NCBI RefSeq assembly: GCF_000525875.1
Contig: NZ_AODF01000015.1
Coordinates: 37,096 to 101,095 of the forward strand
Length of the DNA stretch: 64,000 nucleotides
DNA from: Listeria floridensis FSL S10-1187
Lineage (GTDB): Bacteria > Bacillota > Bacilli > Lactobacillales > Listeriaceae
Direction of reading: 5' to 3'
Shown here: piece after piece, positions 25,187 to 34,807 of the stretch
Layout of the letters: every line of letters starts with the position of its first letter
Numbering within the stretch: the stretch's first letter is position 1
Made by a program: the position numbers and the translations under genes
The notes under the pieces: model-generated
Told to the model about the DNA's origin: nothing
The model's database searches: none
The model's input: only the letters and a program-made list of their open reading frames with translations

Positions 25187-27515
25187 TTGCCGGCACAAAA
25201 GAAAAAAAACGACTGCGACACGGAAATCAAAGGGGACGCGGTCGAAAAAGAAAACCAATCATTATCAAAAGGAAATCAGCGGCTTAGTCTTAGTTGCAGC
25301 CGGTTTGCTCGGCTTGTTTCAACTTGGCTTCGTCGGAACATTCATATACACGATTGGCGAGTTTTTCCTCGGATCACTCAGTTACGGAATCATGCTGGGG
25401 TTTATTTTACTTGGCGGATTTCTTTTAATTAAACGCCAAATGCCGAGGCTGTTTGCTAAACGGCTGGTTGGCATTTATTTGATTGCAACTGGGTTAGCTG
25501 TATTATTACATATGAGTTTAGTTTTAAAAACATTCCCGGCGGATCAGACGATACTCGGCTATTCCAGCCATTTAGCTTTTCAAAATATGATCCATCCAAG
25601 TCAAATCGGTTCTGTCGGCGGCGGGATGATTGGCGCATTAATCACGGCTCTAACGTACTTTCTCGTATCAAGTGCAGGTACAAATGTTGTCGCGTTGCTT
25701 CTTGTGGCAGTTGGACTTTCGCTTGCTTCTGGGGTTCCGCTCCGCGTCGTTTTTGAGAAAATTAAAACCGGGATTTCGTGGCTTGTGGCAAAATTCCGGC
25801 AGCTGAAAGAAAAAGCTGAGGTGAAACGGCAAGAACACGAACAAAAGAAACAGGTTAAAGAAGCGAGTGCAGAACCTGAAACTAAGCCGGTTGCGAAAAA
25901 AAGCAAACCAAACAATACGGTGGAGGAGGAAGGGGAGAAAACACCGCCGATTATTTCAAATTTCAGCGAGCGGGTCTTGGAGAAATCAGCTGTAGCTAGT
26001 AAGCCGGATGAAGAAAAACCGACTGAACCTGACGACGAACCCCTGCAAGAAATGAAGTTTGAGCAAGAGTCATTTGAGCATGAAATTTATCAGCTTCCTC
26101 CTGTTACGTTGCTTGATGAAGCGGCTCCAGCCGATCAATCAAAGGAATATCAACAAATTGAAGCGAATGCAAGAAAGCTTGAAGAAACCTTTGAAAGCTT
26201 TGGCGTCAAAGCGAAAATTACACAAGTGCATCTTGGACCAGCCGTAACAAAGTATGAAGTTCAGCCGGCGGTTGGTGTAAAAGTAAGCCGAATTGTATCG
26301 CTAAGTGATGATATCGCACTCGCACTTGCAGCAAAAGATATTCGGATTGAAGCTCCGATTCCTGGGAAATCAGCAATAGGAATCGAAGTGGCAAATCAGC
26401 AAGTTGCGGTCGTCACGCTTCGCGAGGTGCTTGAAAATAACAGCGCGAATAAACCGGAAGATAAGCTTCAAATTGCGCTTGGCCGTGATATTTCCGGTGA
26501 AGCTGTTCTCGCACATCTCAATAAAATGCCGCATTTGCTTGTAGCAGGTTCGACCGGAAGCGGGAAATCAGTTTGTATCAATGGCATTATCACGAGCATT
26601 TTACTTCGCGCCAAACCGCATGAAGTGAAGATGATGATGATTGATCCAAAAATGGTAGAGTTAAATGTGTATAACGGCATTCCGCATTTGCTTGCGCCTG
26701 TTGTAACCAATCCAAAAAAAGCCGCTCAGGCGCTTCAAAAAGTTGTGGCAGAAATGGAACGGCGTTATGATTTATTCTCGCACACCGGAACTCGAAATAT
26801 GGAAGGCTATAATGAACATGTGCGCAAACACAATGAAAAAAATGAAGAAAAACAAACGGAATTGCCTTTCATCGTTGTCATTGTCGACGAGTTGGCAGAT
26901 TTAATGATGGTCGCTTCAAGCGATGTGGAAGATGCGATTACGCGCCTTGCTCAAATGGCTCGTGCCGCCGGAATCCACTTAATCATTGCAACCCAGCGCC
27001 CGTCTGTTGATGTGATTACCGGTGTTATCAAAGCAAACATTCCATCGCGAATTGCTTTTGCCGTATCGAGTTCAACCGATTCACGAACCATTCTTGACAT
27101 GGGCGGAGCTGAAAAACTGCTAGGTCGCGGCGATATGCTGTTTCTGCCAGTCGGCTCAAGCAAGCCTGTTCGTGTGCAAGGTGCCTTTCTTTCGGATAAC
27201 GAAGTGGAGCAGGTGGTTGATTTTGTTATCGCCCAGCAAAAAGCACAATATGATGAAGAAATGATTCCCGATGAAATTCCGGAACAAACCGATGAAGCAG
27301 AAGATGAATTATATGATGAAGCTGTTTTGCTGGTTGTTGAAATGCAGACAGCCTCTGTGTCGATGTTGCAACGCAAATTCCGGATTGGCTATAACCGCGC
27401 CGCGCGTCTGATCGATGAAATGGAACAGCGCGGAATTGTCGGACCGCATGAAGGCAGCAAACCGCGCCGCGTCAACATTGAATCGCTTGCGGAACAGCAG
27501 CCAAATCACGAGTAA
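25187..27515 (+). CDS. ftsK: DNA translocase FtsK/SpoIIIE (frameshift near the start)
   Basis: A septal DNA pump of about 775 residues that clears chromosomes from the division site. Four transmembrane helices lie in about the first 170 residues. A charged linker follows (about 195-310). The alpha-beta motor domains carry Walker [12 protein letters not shown] and Walker [14 protein letters not shown]-terminal winged-helix gamma domain ([22 protein letters not shown]) reads KOPS/SRS-type DNA signals. TTG 25187 has AAGGTGGGGAG upstream, but the A8 run at 25202-25209 must lose one base to join the main frame. The main frame is open upstream to ATG 25167, so a start there is not excluded. Confidence 0.92.
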
Positions 27516-27534
27516 AGGTCTAATGAACATTGAT

Positions 27535-27580
27535 CCTCTAAGTTTCTGCAAACTTTGTTTTTCAGACTTAGAGGGTTATT
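27535..27580 (+). terminator. Terminator of ftsK
   Basis: CCTCTAAGT (27535-27543) pairs with ACTTAGAGG (27566-27574), with GTTATTTTAT after it. Confidence 0.65.
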
Positions 27581-27621
27581 TTATAGCAACAAAAAAGATA
27601 AGCTTGAACATGCAAAGTATT

Positions 27622-27635
27622 GCCTAACAAATTTG
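27622..27635 (+). repeat. 14-bp direct repeat, left copy
   Basis: GCCTAACAAATTTG, identical to 28133-28146. The pair brackets the orphan gene at 27664-28077. Confidence 0.6.
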
Positions 27636-27663
27636 TGTGTATTACGGCTTGGAGGGGATCTTC

Positions 27664-28077
27664 ATGAATACATCACTTTTTCAAAGCTATGAAACCATTG
27701 AGGGTACATGCTATGTCGAGTTCCAAATGGGCGAAGCAAAGCGGGAATTTTGGGATGGGGCATCAAAATATATCGACGGAGAAATCTTTACGCTCATTTC
27801 TTTTATTTTTGACTCATCAAACTCGCATTTTAGTAAGTTTGGGAGAAACCGGTTGACGCTGATCGAAATGAAGCGACTAAAAAGTGAATTGAAAAAGGTG
27901 AATTCTGCGAAGCTAGAACAATCAATCGACTTAGCGGATACTAAATTGTGGACGCAGATGGAAGCGAAGACGGGGAAGCCGCCGTATTCTGCGATTAAAG
28001 AATTGCTTGAAGAGCTGATTATCTGGCTTGACACGGCACTGGTGAAGCAGCAGGAGATTGTCATTTTAGGGATTTAA
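27664..28077 (+). CDS. Hypothetical protein, orphan
   Basis: A 137-residue acidic, soluble-looking protein beginning MNTSLFQSYETIEGTCYVEF. ATG 27664 follows GGAGGGGA; an in-frame start at 27637 lacks a ribosome site. No signal peptide, membrane helix or known motif is seen. The second half is predicted helical (IEMKRLKSELKKVNSAKLEQS, AIKELLEELIIWLDTALVKQQE). It lies between the ftsK terminator and the tcsA promoter and is framed by an exact 14-bp direct repeat, which hints at acquisition as a unit. Function unknown; an immunity or antitoxin role is possible but unsupported. Confidence 0.6.
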   Translation: MNTSLFQSYETIEGTCYVEFQMGEAKREFWDGASKYIDGEIFTLISFIFDSSNSHFSKFGRNRLTLIEMKRLKSELKKVNSAKLEQSIDLADTKLWTQMEAKTGKPPYSAIKELLEELIIWLDTALVKQQEIVILGI

Positions 28078-28399
28078 TGCATGGTGGTTAAGAGACTCTT
28101 CTTTACAAGTCACTTTTATATAAAGAAGGTCAGCCTAACAAATTTGCTCCTTCCCTTTCCCAGAAACAAAGAAAACGATTTCATTGACTAATTGTCAGAA
28201 TTTACTTGTATTTAAAGATTAGAGAGTTGAGGATTTATTTATTAGGGATAACATGGTATATTTAAAAGAGTTGGAGAATACGGTTCCAAAACTATTATGC
28301 TTCGAGACAAAAGGGAACGTACATAACCTGAATCGAGGTAAATGTTCGGGTAAACCGTTAAATCCGGCTGATATTTTATCTCTTGGGAGGGGTTTATAA
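28078..28399 (+). promoter_or_regulatory. tcsA upstream region with candidate promoter and cre site
   Basis: A 320-bp stretch without a credible gene. AGAAAACGATTTCA (28170-28183) resembles a CcpA cre site with one core mismatch. TTGACT (28184-28189) may be a -35 box, with a weak TTGTAT at 28206. AATTGTCAGAATTTA (28190-28204) matches 11 of 15 positions of the CodY motif. The right copy of the 14-bp repeat is at 28133-28146. These calls are suggestive only. Confidence 0.35.
28133..28146 (+). repeat. 14-bp direct repeat, right copy
   Basis: GCCTAACAAATTTG, identical to 27622-27635, about 55 bp after the orphan gene. Confidence 0.6.
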
Positions 28400-29476
28400 G
28401 TGAAAAAGCGTACATTTGCTTTGGCACTCACAGCAGTTCTTGCTACTTCTTTAGTACTTGGAGCTTGCGGATCAAAAAGTTCTGATGACAAAAAAGGCGG
28501 AAGTAAAGACAGCGACAAGAATTTTACAGTAGCAATGGTTACAGATACTGGCGGTGTTGATGATCGTTCTTTCAACCAATCGGCTTGGGAAGGTCTTAAA
28601 GCATTCGGTAGTGAAAACAAGATGAAAAAAGGGCAAAGCGGATACAACTATTTGCAATCTGCTTCTGAAGCGGATTACAAAACGAACTTAAACACTGCTG
28701 TTCGTTCTAATTACGATTTGATTTTCGGAATCGGCTACAAACTGAAAGAAGCGATTGAAACGGTTTCTAAACAAAATCCTGACAATCACTTTGCTATTGT
28801 AGATGATACGATTGATGATCGTGATAATGTTGTAAGCATTGGCTTTAAAGACAATGACGGTTCTTTCCTTGTTGGGGTTGTTGCAGGTTTGACAACAAAA
28901 ACAAATAAAGTCGGCTTTGTCGGCGGTGTAAAAGGTACTGTTATTGACCGTTTTGAAGCTGGATTTGTTGAAGGCGTAAAAGCTGTTAATCCAGATGCAA
29001 AAATTGATGTTCAATACGCAAATGACTTCGCGAAAGCTGATAAAGGACAACAAATTGCTTCGACAATGTACTCAAGCGGTGTAGATATCATCTTCCATGC
29101 TGCTGGCGGTACTGGTAACGGTGTATTCGCTGAAGCGAAAAACTTGAAGAAAAAAGATCCTAAACGTGCAGTTTGGGTAATCGGTGTTGACCGCGATCAG
29201 TGGGATGAAGGAAAAGTAAAAGCAAGCGACGGCAAAGAATACAATGTTACTTTGACTTCTGAAATCAAACGCGTTGACGTAGCTGTAAAAGACCTTTCTG
29301 CTCGTGCGAAAAAAGGTGATTTCCCAGGCGGCGAAAAAATCCAATATGGTTTGGATAAAGACGCTGTAGGCCTTTCTCCGCATCAAGATAACATCACACC
29401 GGATATTCTTAAAAAAGTGGATGAATACAAGAAGAAAATTGTTAATGGAGACATCAAAGTTCCAGAAAAACCTTGA
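28400..29476 (+). CDS. tcsA: BMP/PnrA family nucleoside-binding lipoprotein (TcsA-like)
   Basis: A 358-residue substrate-binding lipoprotein. The signal peptide ends at the lipobox LGAC (Cys23) and is followed by a Ser/Asp/Lys linker. The family motifs VAMVTDTGGVDDRSFNQSAWEGL, GVVAGLTTKTNKVGFVGG and HAAGGTGNGVFAEAK are present. BMP proteins bind purine nucleosides for the ABC transporter encoded downstream. In L. monocytogenes this protein is known as the CD4+ T-cell-stimulating antigen. GTG 28400 follows TGGGAGGGG. A terminator separates it from the transporter genes, so lipoprotein and membrane parts are made separately. Confidence 0.92.
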   Translation: MKKRTFALALTAVLATSLVLGACGSKSSDDKKGGSKDSDKNFTVAMVTDTGGVDDRSFNQSAWEGLKAFGSENKMKKGQSGYNYLQSASEADYKTNLNTAVRSNYDLIFGIGYKLKEAIETVSKQNPDNHFAIVDDTIDDRDNVVSIGFKDNDGSFLVGVVAGLTTKTNKVGFVGGVKGTVIDRFEAGFVEGVKAVNPDAKIDVQYANDFAKADKGQQIASTMYSSGVDIIFHAAGGTGNGVFAEAKNLKKKDPKRAVWVIGVDRDQWDEGKVKASDGKEYNVTLTSEIKRVDVAVKDLSARAKKGDFPGGEKIQYGLDKDAVGLSPHQDNITPDILKKVDEYKKKIVNGDIKVPEKP

Positions 29477-29490
29477 TGAGTTCTATTTAT

Positions 29491-29519
29491 GAGCCGACAA
29501 TTTTGTCGGCTCTCTTTTC
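29491..29519 (+). terminator. Terminator of tcsA
   Basis: GAGCCGACAA and TTGTCGGCTC form a 10-bp stem with a very short loop, followed by TCTTTTC. Confidence 0.88.
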
Positions 29520-29863
29520 TAATTAAAATGAAACCGTTTACTCATGCGAAGTAAACCCTTTTACTAAGATAAAATAGCTATTATTTTTTGTTTTTTTCTA
29601 AAATAAGATTGCAATGCTTGGCAAATAGAAATAAAATAAAGTGATGTCTTTTTTGGAACTCAAATATTGGATTCTTTTATACATAGAATGAAACTCTAGG
29701 CAAGGAAACTTTATTAGGTGAAAAATATCGGCAGAAAGCGGGTAAAAAACAAGTTTACCACCTATTTAAATAGACGGCATAACTTGGAGAGGCGGCGTTT
29801 TTCGAGAGAAATACGCGAGTGGCTGTTTTTCCGCAATGAAAAAGCGATAAGGGGAGTGAGAAT
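29520..29863 (+). promoter_or_regulatory. Leader region of the nucleoside ABC transporter operon
   Basis: A 344-bp non-coding stretch. TGAAACCGTTTACT (29529-29542) matches the cre consensus except for the last base. It overlaps a 7-bp dyad GTTTACT-catgcga-AGTAAAC (29536-29556). A promoter TTGCAA (29609-29614), 17-bp spacer, TAAAAT (29632-29637) follows, leaving an untranslated leader of about 220 nt. I do not recognise a known riboswitch in it; the purine aptamer core was not found. Confidence 0.5.
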
Positions 29864-31408
29864 GTGGATTATGTTATTGAAATGTTAGGAATCAGAAAAG
29901 AGTTTTCTGGATTTGTAGCTAACGATAACATTACCTTACAATTAAAGCAGGGAGAAATTCATGCTTTATTAGGTGAGAATGGTGCGGGCAAATCGACACT
30001 GATGAACGTTCTTTTTGGACTCTATGAGCCGGACGGCGGAGAAATCCGCGTACGCGGCAAGAAAGAAAATATCAGCAACCCGAACAAAGCGAATGAGCTT
30101 GGTATCGGAATGGTTCACCAGCATTTTATGTTGGTTGATAAGTTCACGGTTGCGGAAAATATTATCTTGGGAAAAGAGCCGAATAAACTCGGAGTAATCG
30201 AAAAGAAAAAAGCGATTCAAGAAATTCAAGATATTTCGGATCGTTACGGATTACGAGTTGATCCAAATGCGGTTGTACGCGATATTTCAATCGGGATGCA
30301 GCAGCGTGTGGAAATACTGAAAACACTTTATCGCGGGGCGGATATCTTAATCTTTGATGAACCGACAGCGGTACTAACGCCGCAAGAAATTGGGGAATTA
30401 ATTCAAATTATGCGTGCGCTCATCAAAGAAGGAAAATCAATTATTTTAATCACTCATAAACTGAAAGAAATTATGGATGTTTGTGATCGTGTAACGGTGA
30501 TTCGACGCGGAAGAGGAATGGGGACAGTCAATGTCTCTGAAACAAATCCGCAAGAACTGGCCAATATGATGGTAGGTCGTGAGGTGGTCTTTACAACGGA
30601 AAAGAAACCTGCTTCTCCTGGAAAAGATGTGCTTGAAGTCAAAGATTTAGTCGTGAAGGAAAGTCGCGGTGTGGAAAGCGTACGCGGACTTAATTTGACA
30701 GTGCGTGCTGGAGAAATCGTTGGAATAGCCGGGGTTGATGGAAATGGACAAAGCGAATTGATTCAAGCGATTAGCGGTCTTACTAAAGTGACAAATGGTT
30801 CGATTAAACTAAACGGTGAGTCCATTGAAAATAAGAAACCGCGGAAAATTACTGAAGCGGGTTTAGGCCATATTCCGGAGGATCGGCACAAGCATGGTCT
30901 TGTTCTTGAAATGACGCTCGGCGAAAATATTGCGTTACAAACATATTATCAAAAGCCGATCTCGAATAAAGGTTTTTTAAATCATAAGGCGATGTATGAC
31001 TATGCCAGAAAACTGATTGAAGAATTTGATGTGCGGACAAGCAGCGAATATGTTCCTGCAAAAGCACTTTCCGGTGGTAATCAGCAAAAAGCGATTATCG
31101 CGCGTGAAGTTAGCCGTGATCCTGAATTTTTAATTGCGGCACAACCAACTCGCGGACTTGATGTCGGTGCGATTGAATTTATTCACCGTCGCTTGATCGA
31201 GCAGCGTGACAAAGGAAAGGCCGTTCTACTCATGTCGTTTGAACTGGATGAAATTATGAATGTAAGTGATCGTATTGCAGTCATTTACGAAGGTAAAATT
31301 GTTGCGATTGTGAACCCGGAAGAAACGACAGAGCAAGAACTAGGTCTGTTAATGGCCGGTTCGAAAAAAGAAGAACTCACGGAAACGGAGGGAAAAGTGC
31401 ATGAGTAA
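29864..31408 (+). CDS. Nucleoside ABC transporter ATP-binding protein (NupO/YufO-like)
   Basis: A 514-residue protein with two ABC domains in tandem, as in ribose/nucleoside importers. First domain: Walker A GENGAGKS, signature-like SIGMQQRVEILK, Walker B ILIFDEPTAVLTPQE. Second domain: a degenerate Walker A GVDGNGQSE, then ALSGGNQQKAIIAREVS and a Walker B region FLIAAQPTRGLDVGA. GTG 29864 follows AAGGGGAGTGAG. It overlaps the first permease gene by 8 nt. With TcsA it probably imports purine nucleosides. Confidence 0.92.
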   Translation: MDYVIEMLGIRKEFSGFVANDNITLQLKQGEIHALLGENGAGKSTLMNVLFGLYEPDGGEIRVRGKKENISNPNKANELGIGMVHQHFMLVDKFTVAENIILGKEPNKLGVIEKKKAIQEIQDISDRYGLRVDPNAVVRDISIGMQQRVEILKTLYRGADILIFDEPTAVLTPQEIGELIQIMRALIKEGKSIILITHKLKEIMDVCDRVTVIRRGRGMGTVNVSETNPQELANMMVGREVVFTTEKKPASPGKDVLEVKDLVVKESRGVESVRGLNLTVRAGEIVGIAGVDGNGQSELIQAISGLTKVTNGSIKLNGESIENKKPRKITEAGLGHIPEDRHKHGLVLEMTLGENIALQTYYQKPISNKGFLNHKAMYDYARKLIEEFDVRTSSEYVPAKALSGGNQQKAIIAREVSRDPEFLIAAQPTRGLDVGAIEFIHRRLIEQRDKGKAVLLMSFELDEIMNVSDRIAVIYEGKIVAIVNPEETTEQELGLLMAGSKKEELTETEGKVHE

Positions 31409-32462
31409 AGTAAGAAGCATCTTAAATTCACTTGTTATCCCTGTAACGGCAGTTCTTCTCGGCTTAATTTTTGGTGCGATTATTATGCTTATATTCGGTT
31501 ATGATCCGGTTGCTGGCTATTCAGCTCTAGTTAACGGTGTCGTAGGGCAGCCTTATTATATCGGAGAAACCATCCGTCAGTCGACGCCTTATATTTTAGT
31601 CGGATTATCCGTTGCGGTGGCGTTTAAAGCAGGTCTTTTCAACATTGGTGCGGAAGGACAAATGTTAATGGGGTGGCTTGGTTCAATTATTGTGGCTTTG
31701 CAATTTGACGGCCTTTCCAAATGGATTCATTTACCACTTGCTGTTATCGTCGGCATGCTTTTCGGAGCTATTTGGGCTTTTATTCCAGGTATTTTGAAAG
31801 CGACGCTTCGTGTCAATGAAGTTATCGTAACGATCATGCTGAATTACACAGCGCTTTATGTATTCAACTATGTGGTGCAAAATGTGCTGACTGACGGACT
31901 TGATAAAACAAAAACCATTTCCGATAGCGCCTCGCTGCAATCTGTTTTCTTGCAAAACATGACGCAGTATTCGACGCTTCACTGGGGAATTTTGATAGCA
32001 CTTGGGTTCGCACTAATCATTTGGCTTGTTCTTAATAAAACGACATTCGGCTATGAAATTGAAGCAGTCGGTTTTAACGAAAATGCTTCACAATATGCCG
32101 GAATGAGCGTCAAGAAAACGATTGTAATGTCAATGGTTCTAGCCGGCGGACTTGCTGGTCTAGGCGGTGTGATGGAAGGGCTTGGAACATACGGTAACGC
32201 TTATGTTTTAAGTTCATCACCTGGAATCGGTTTTGATGGAATTGCTGTAGCACTACTTGGTGGAAGTTCACCAATCGGAATTATCTTTGCTGCACTTTTA
32301 TTTGGGGCACTTAAAATTGGAGCGCTTAACATGCCGGCAATTGCAGGTGTGCCAAATGAGCTCGTCAATGTGATTATCGCATTAATTATTTTCTTCGTGG
32401 CATCGAGCTACATCATTCGTTGGGCGATGTCGAAATTTAAGAAGGGGGCGAAAGCAGAATGA
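31401..32462 (+). CDS. Nucleoside ABC transporter permease 1 (NupP/YufP-like)
   Basis: A 353-residue membrane protein of the BPD_transp_2 family with about ten hydrophobic segments. Conserved text includes AFKAGLFNIGAEGQMLMG, LRVNEVIVTIMLNYTALY and GFNENASQYAGMSVKKTIVMSM near the ATPase-coupling loop. It overlaps the ATPase gene upstream and the second permease downstream (ATGA), which indicates tight co-translation. Confidence 0.92.
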   Translation: MSKVRSILNSLVIPVTAVLLGLIFGAIIMLIFGYDPVAGYSALVNGVVGQPYYIGETIRQSTPYILVGLSVAVAFKAGLFNIGAEGQMLMGWLGSIIVALQFDGLSKWIHLPLAVIVGMLFGAIWAFIPGILKATLRVNEVIVTIMLNYTALYVFNYVVQNVLTDGLDKTKTISDSASLQSVFLQNMTQYSTLHWGILIALGFALIIWLVLNKTTFGYEIEAVGFNENASQYAGMSVKKTIVMSMVLAGGLAGLGGVMEGLGTYGNAYVLSSSPGIGFDGIAVALLGGSSPIGIIFAALLFGALKIGALNMPAIAGVPNELVNVIIALIIFFVASSYIIRWAMSKFKKGAKAE

Positions 32463-33415
32463 CAGCTACAGCAATAATTGCGACGCTTGTTTCTAGTACA
32501 CTCTTAATGGCTGGTCCGCTTATCTTTACCGCGCTCGGCGGCGTTTACTCAGAACGAGGCGGGGTTGTAAATATCGGACTTGAAGGTATGATGGTCATGG
32601 GTGCGTTTTCTGCGATCGTGTTCAACTTGACATTCGATCACATTTTTGGCGCACTTACACCGTGGATTTCATTGATTGCGGCGATGATTGTCGGCGGAAT
32701 TTTCTCGCTTGTTCATGCGGTTGCAACTATTAATTTCCGTGCAGATCATGTTATTTCAGGGGTAGCAATCAACTTTTTAGCTACTGGTCTTGCACTATTC
32801 TTAGTGAAAGTTTTCTATGATAAAGGACAAACCGACCAAATTACGTATTATTTCGGCAAGCCGGATATTCCTGTTTTGAAAGACATTCCGGTGATTGGCG
32901 ATATCTTTTTCAAAAATGTTCCGGTGATGAGTTATGTGGCAATTGCGTTTGCGATTGTATCTTGGTTCATCATCTATAAAACCCGCTTCGGCCTTCGCCT
33001 CCGCTCAGTCGGCGAACATCCACTTGCTGCTGATACAATGGGTATCAAAGTTAAGTTCATGCGTTATCAAGGGGTTATCATTTCCGGTATCCTCGGTGCA
33101 CTTGGTGGTGCGGTTTATGCACAATCATTTACGCTTGATTTCGGTCATGCAACCATTTCCGGTCAAGGTTATATGGCACTTGCCGCAATGATCTTCGGAA
33201 AATGGAATCCACTTGGAGCCATGGGTGCTGCAATATTCTTCGGATTCGCGCAGTGTCTTGCAATTACAGGTGGATCACTTCCATTCTTTAAAGAAATTCC
33301 GGATATCTACTTGCAGATTGCGCCTTATGTGCTGACAATTCTTGCATTAGTAGGCTTTATTGGGAAATCAGAAGCTCCAAAGGCTGATGGTGTCAATTAT
33401 ATCAAAGGAAAATAA
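32459..33415 (+). CDS. Nucleoside ABC transporter permease 2 (NupQ/YufQ-like)
   Basis: A 318-residue partner permease of the same family. GGVYSERGGVVNIGLEGMMVMGAF, VISGVAINFLATG and RLRSVGEHPLAADTMGIKVKFMRYQGVIISG are typical. It is the last gene of the operon and is followed by a strong terminator. The two permeases probably form the heterodimeric channel. Confidence 0.92.
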   Translation: MTATAIIATLVSSTLLMAGPLIFTALGGVYSERGGVVNIGLEGMMVMGAFSAIVFNLTFDHIFGALTPWISLIAAMIVGGIFSLVHAVATINFRADHVISGVAINFLATGLALFLVKVFYDKGQTDQITYYFGKPDIPVLKDIPVIGDIFFKNVPVMSYVAIAFAIVSWFIIYKTRFGLRLRSVGEHPLAADTMGIKVKFMRYQGVIISGILGALGGAVYAQSFTLDFGHATISGQGYMALAAMIFGKWNPLGAMGAAIFFGFAQCLAITGGSLPFFKEIPDIYLQIAPYVLTILALVGFIGKSEAPKADGVNYIKGK

Positions 33416-33423
33416 GCGGTTTA

Positions 33424-33458
33424 AACCTCTTGCTGCATTTGCGGCAAGAGGTTTTTTT
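33424..33458 (+). terminator. Terminator of the ABC transporter operon
   Basis: AACCTCTTGC pairs with GCAAGAGGTT across a 10-nt loop, followed by seven T. Confidence 0.92.
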
Positions 33459-33472
33459 GTGCGGCTAAATGA

Positions 33473-33501
33473 TTGTTATGGCAACGGGTTTGCGCTACAA
33501 T
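33473..33501 (+). promoter_or_regulatory. SigA-type promoter of the M16 peptidase pair
   Basis: TTGTTA (33473-33478), a 17-bp spacer, TACAAT (33496-33501), 35 bp before the start codon. Confidence 0.7.
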
Positions 33502-33535
33502 GTAGGAATAGTAGAAATTTGGAAGGAGCATCATT

Positions 33536-34807
33536 ATGCAAACTTACCAGGAGAAAATCGGCGCGGTCAATATGACGCTGCTTGAAACGAAAAAATTCAA
33601 ATCAAGCAAAATCGTTTTTAAATTCCGAGCACCACTTGAGCGTGAAACGATCACGAAACGCACGCTGCTTTCGATGCTGTTTGAAACCAACAATGAGATG
33701 TACAAAACGCAAACAGAGTTCAGGCGCAGACTAGCGTACTTGTATGGAGCTAATTTTTATACGACGGTTGAAAAGAAAGGCAATGAACATATTCTGACCG
33801 CCGTTTTTGATACGGTTTCTGGCCGATTTGTGAAAGACGGCGATACGCTTCTGAAAGAAGCTTTTAAATTTATGGAGCAAGTTTTCTTTTTCCCAAATAA
33901 AAACGGGGCAGCATTCCACGAAGCAACATTAGAGCGTGAAAAGGTGAATTTGAAAAGTAGATTGGAATCTGTTTTTGATGACAAAATTCGCTACGCAAAC
34001 AAAAGACTGATTGAAGAAATGTTTCAGGATGATGTTTTTCGCTACCCAGCTTCTGGTGTTCTTGAAGATGTGGATCAAATTTCGGCAAGCGAGCTCTTTG
34101 ACTACTATCAGAACTTCTTGAAGAATGACCAGATTGATTTGCTTGTTGCGGGGGATATCACGCGCGATGAAATTGTTCCTCTTGTTGAGTCATTACCGTT
34201 TGCGGATCGAGCCGAAAAAGAAAGTTTGAACAAAGCATTTCCTGTTCGAAGCGAAGTACAGGTAATTACGGAAAATCAGCCAATTAATCAAGGGAAGCTT
34301 GCACTCAGCTACCACACTGGCGTATTTTTTGGCGATGCTGATTTTGTTCCGCTTCAACTTGCAAACGGCCTACTTGGTGGTTACGCAAACTCGAAAATTT
34401 TTATCAATGTACGTGAGAAAGCAAGTCTTGCTTACTACGCGTCAAGCCGAATTGATTCCTTTAAAGGATTTATGCTTATTTCAGCGGGTATTGATGAGAA
34501 AAACTATGAACAGGCGCTAAAGATCATTAAGGAACAAGTTGCGGCAATGAAAGCGGGCGATTTTACAGAAGAAGAGCTCGCTCAGACGAAAGAAATGTAT
34601 ATCAATCAGCTGCTAGAGACAAATGACAGCGCTCAAGGCTTAATTGAGCTGGCTTATAATAACGAATTGAAACAAGCAGACCTTGCGCTTTCCCAGTGGA
34701 TTGAACAAATTAGGGGAACGACGAAAGACGAAGTAACGCAAGCTGTGCAAAAACTGCAGGAAGACACGATTTATTTCTTGGCTAAGGGGGCGAATGAACA
34801 TGAATGA
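33536..34807 (+). CDS. M16 family peptidase-like protein without zinc motif (YmfF-like)
   Basis: A 423-residue M16-fold protein. The expected HxxEH zinc site is absent; the equivalent helix reads LLSMLFETNNEMYKTQTEFRRRLAYLYGA. It retains the substrate-side Arg/Tyr pattern NVREKASLAYYASSR. It is therefore probably the inactive partner of the following gene, as in YmfF/YmfH and processing peptidases. A strong GGAAGGAG lies upstream. Both genes overlap, implying a 1:1 complex. Substrate unknown. Confidence 0.88.
   Translation: MQTYQEKIGAVNMTLLETKKFKSSKIVFKFRAPLERETITKRTLLSMLFETNNEMYKTQTEFRRRLAYLYGANFYTTVEKKGNEHILTAVFDTVSGRFVKDGDTLLKEAFKFMEQVFFFPNKNGAAFHEATLEREKVNLKSRLESVFDDKIRYANKRLIEEMFQDDVFRYPASGVLEDVDQISASELFDYYQNFLKNDQIDLLVAGDITRDEIVPLVESLPFADRAEKESLNKAFPVRSEVQVITENQPINQGKLALSYHTGVFFGDADFVPLQLANGLLGGYANSKIFINVREKASLAYYASSRIDSFKGFMLISAGIDEKNYEQALKIIKEQVAAMKAGDFTEEELAQTKEMYINQLLETNDSAQGLIELAYNNELKQADLALSQWIEQIRGTTKDEVTQAVQKLQEDTIYFLAKGANEHE

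Noticed and set aside
29638..29863. Purine riboswitch in the leader of the nucleoside transporter
   Set aside because: The conserved purine aptamer junction sequence and loop-loop pair were not found.
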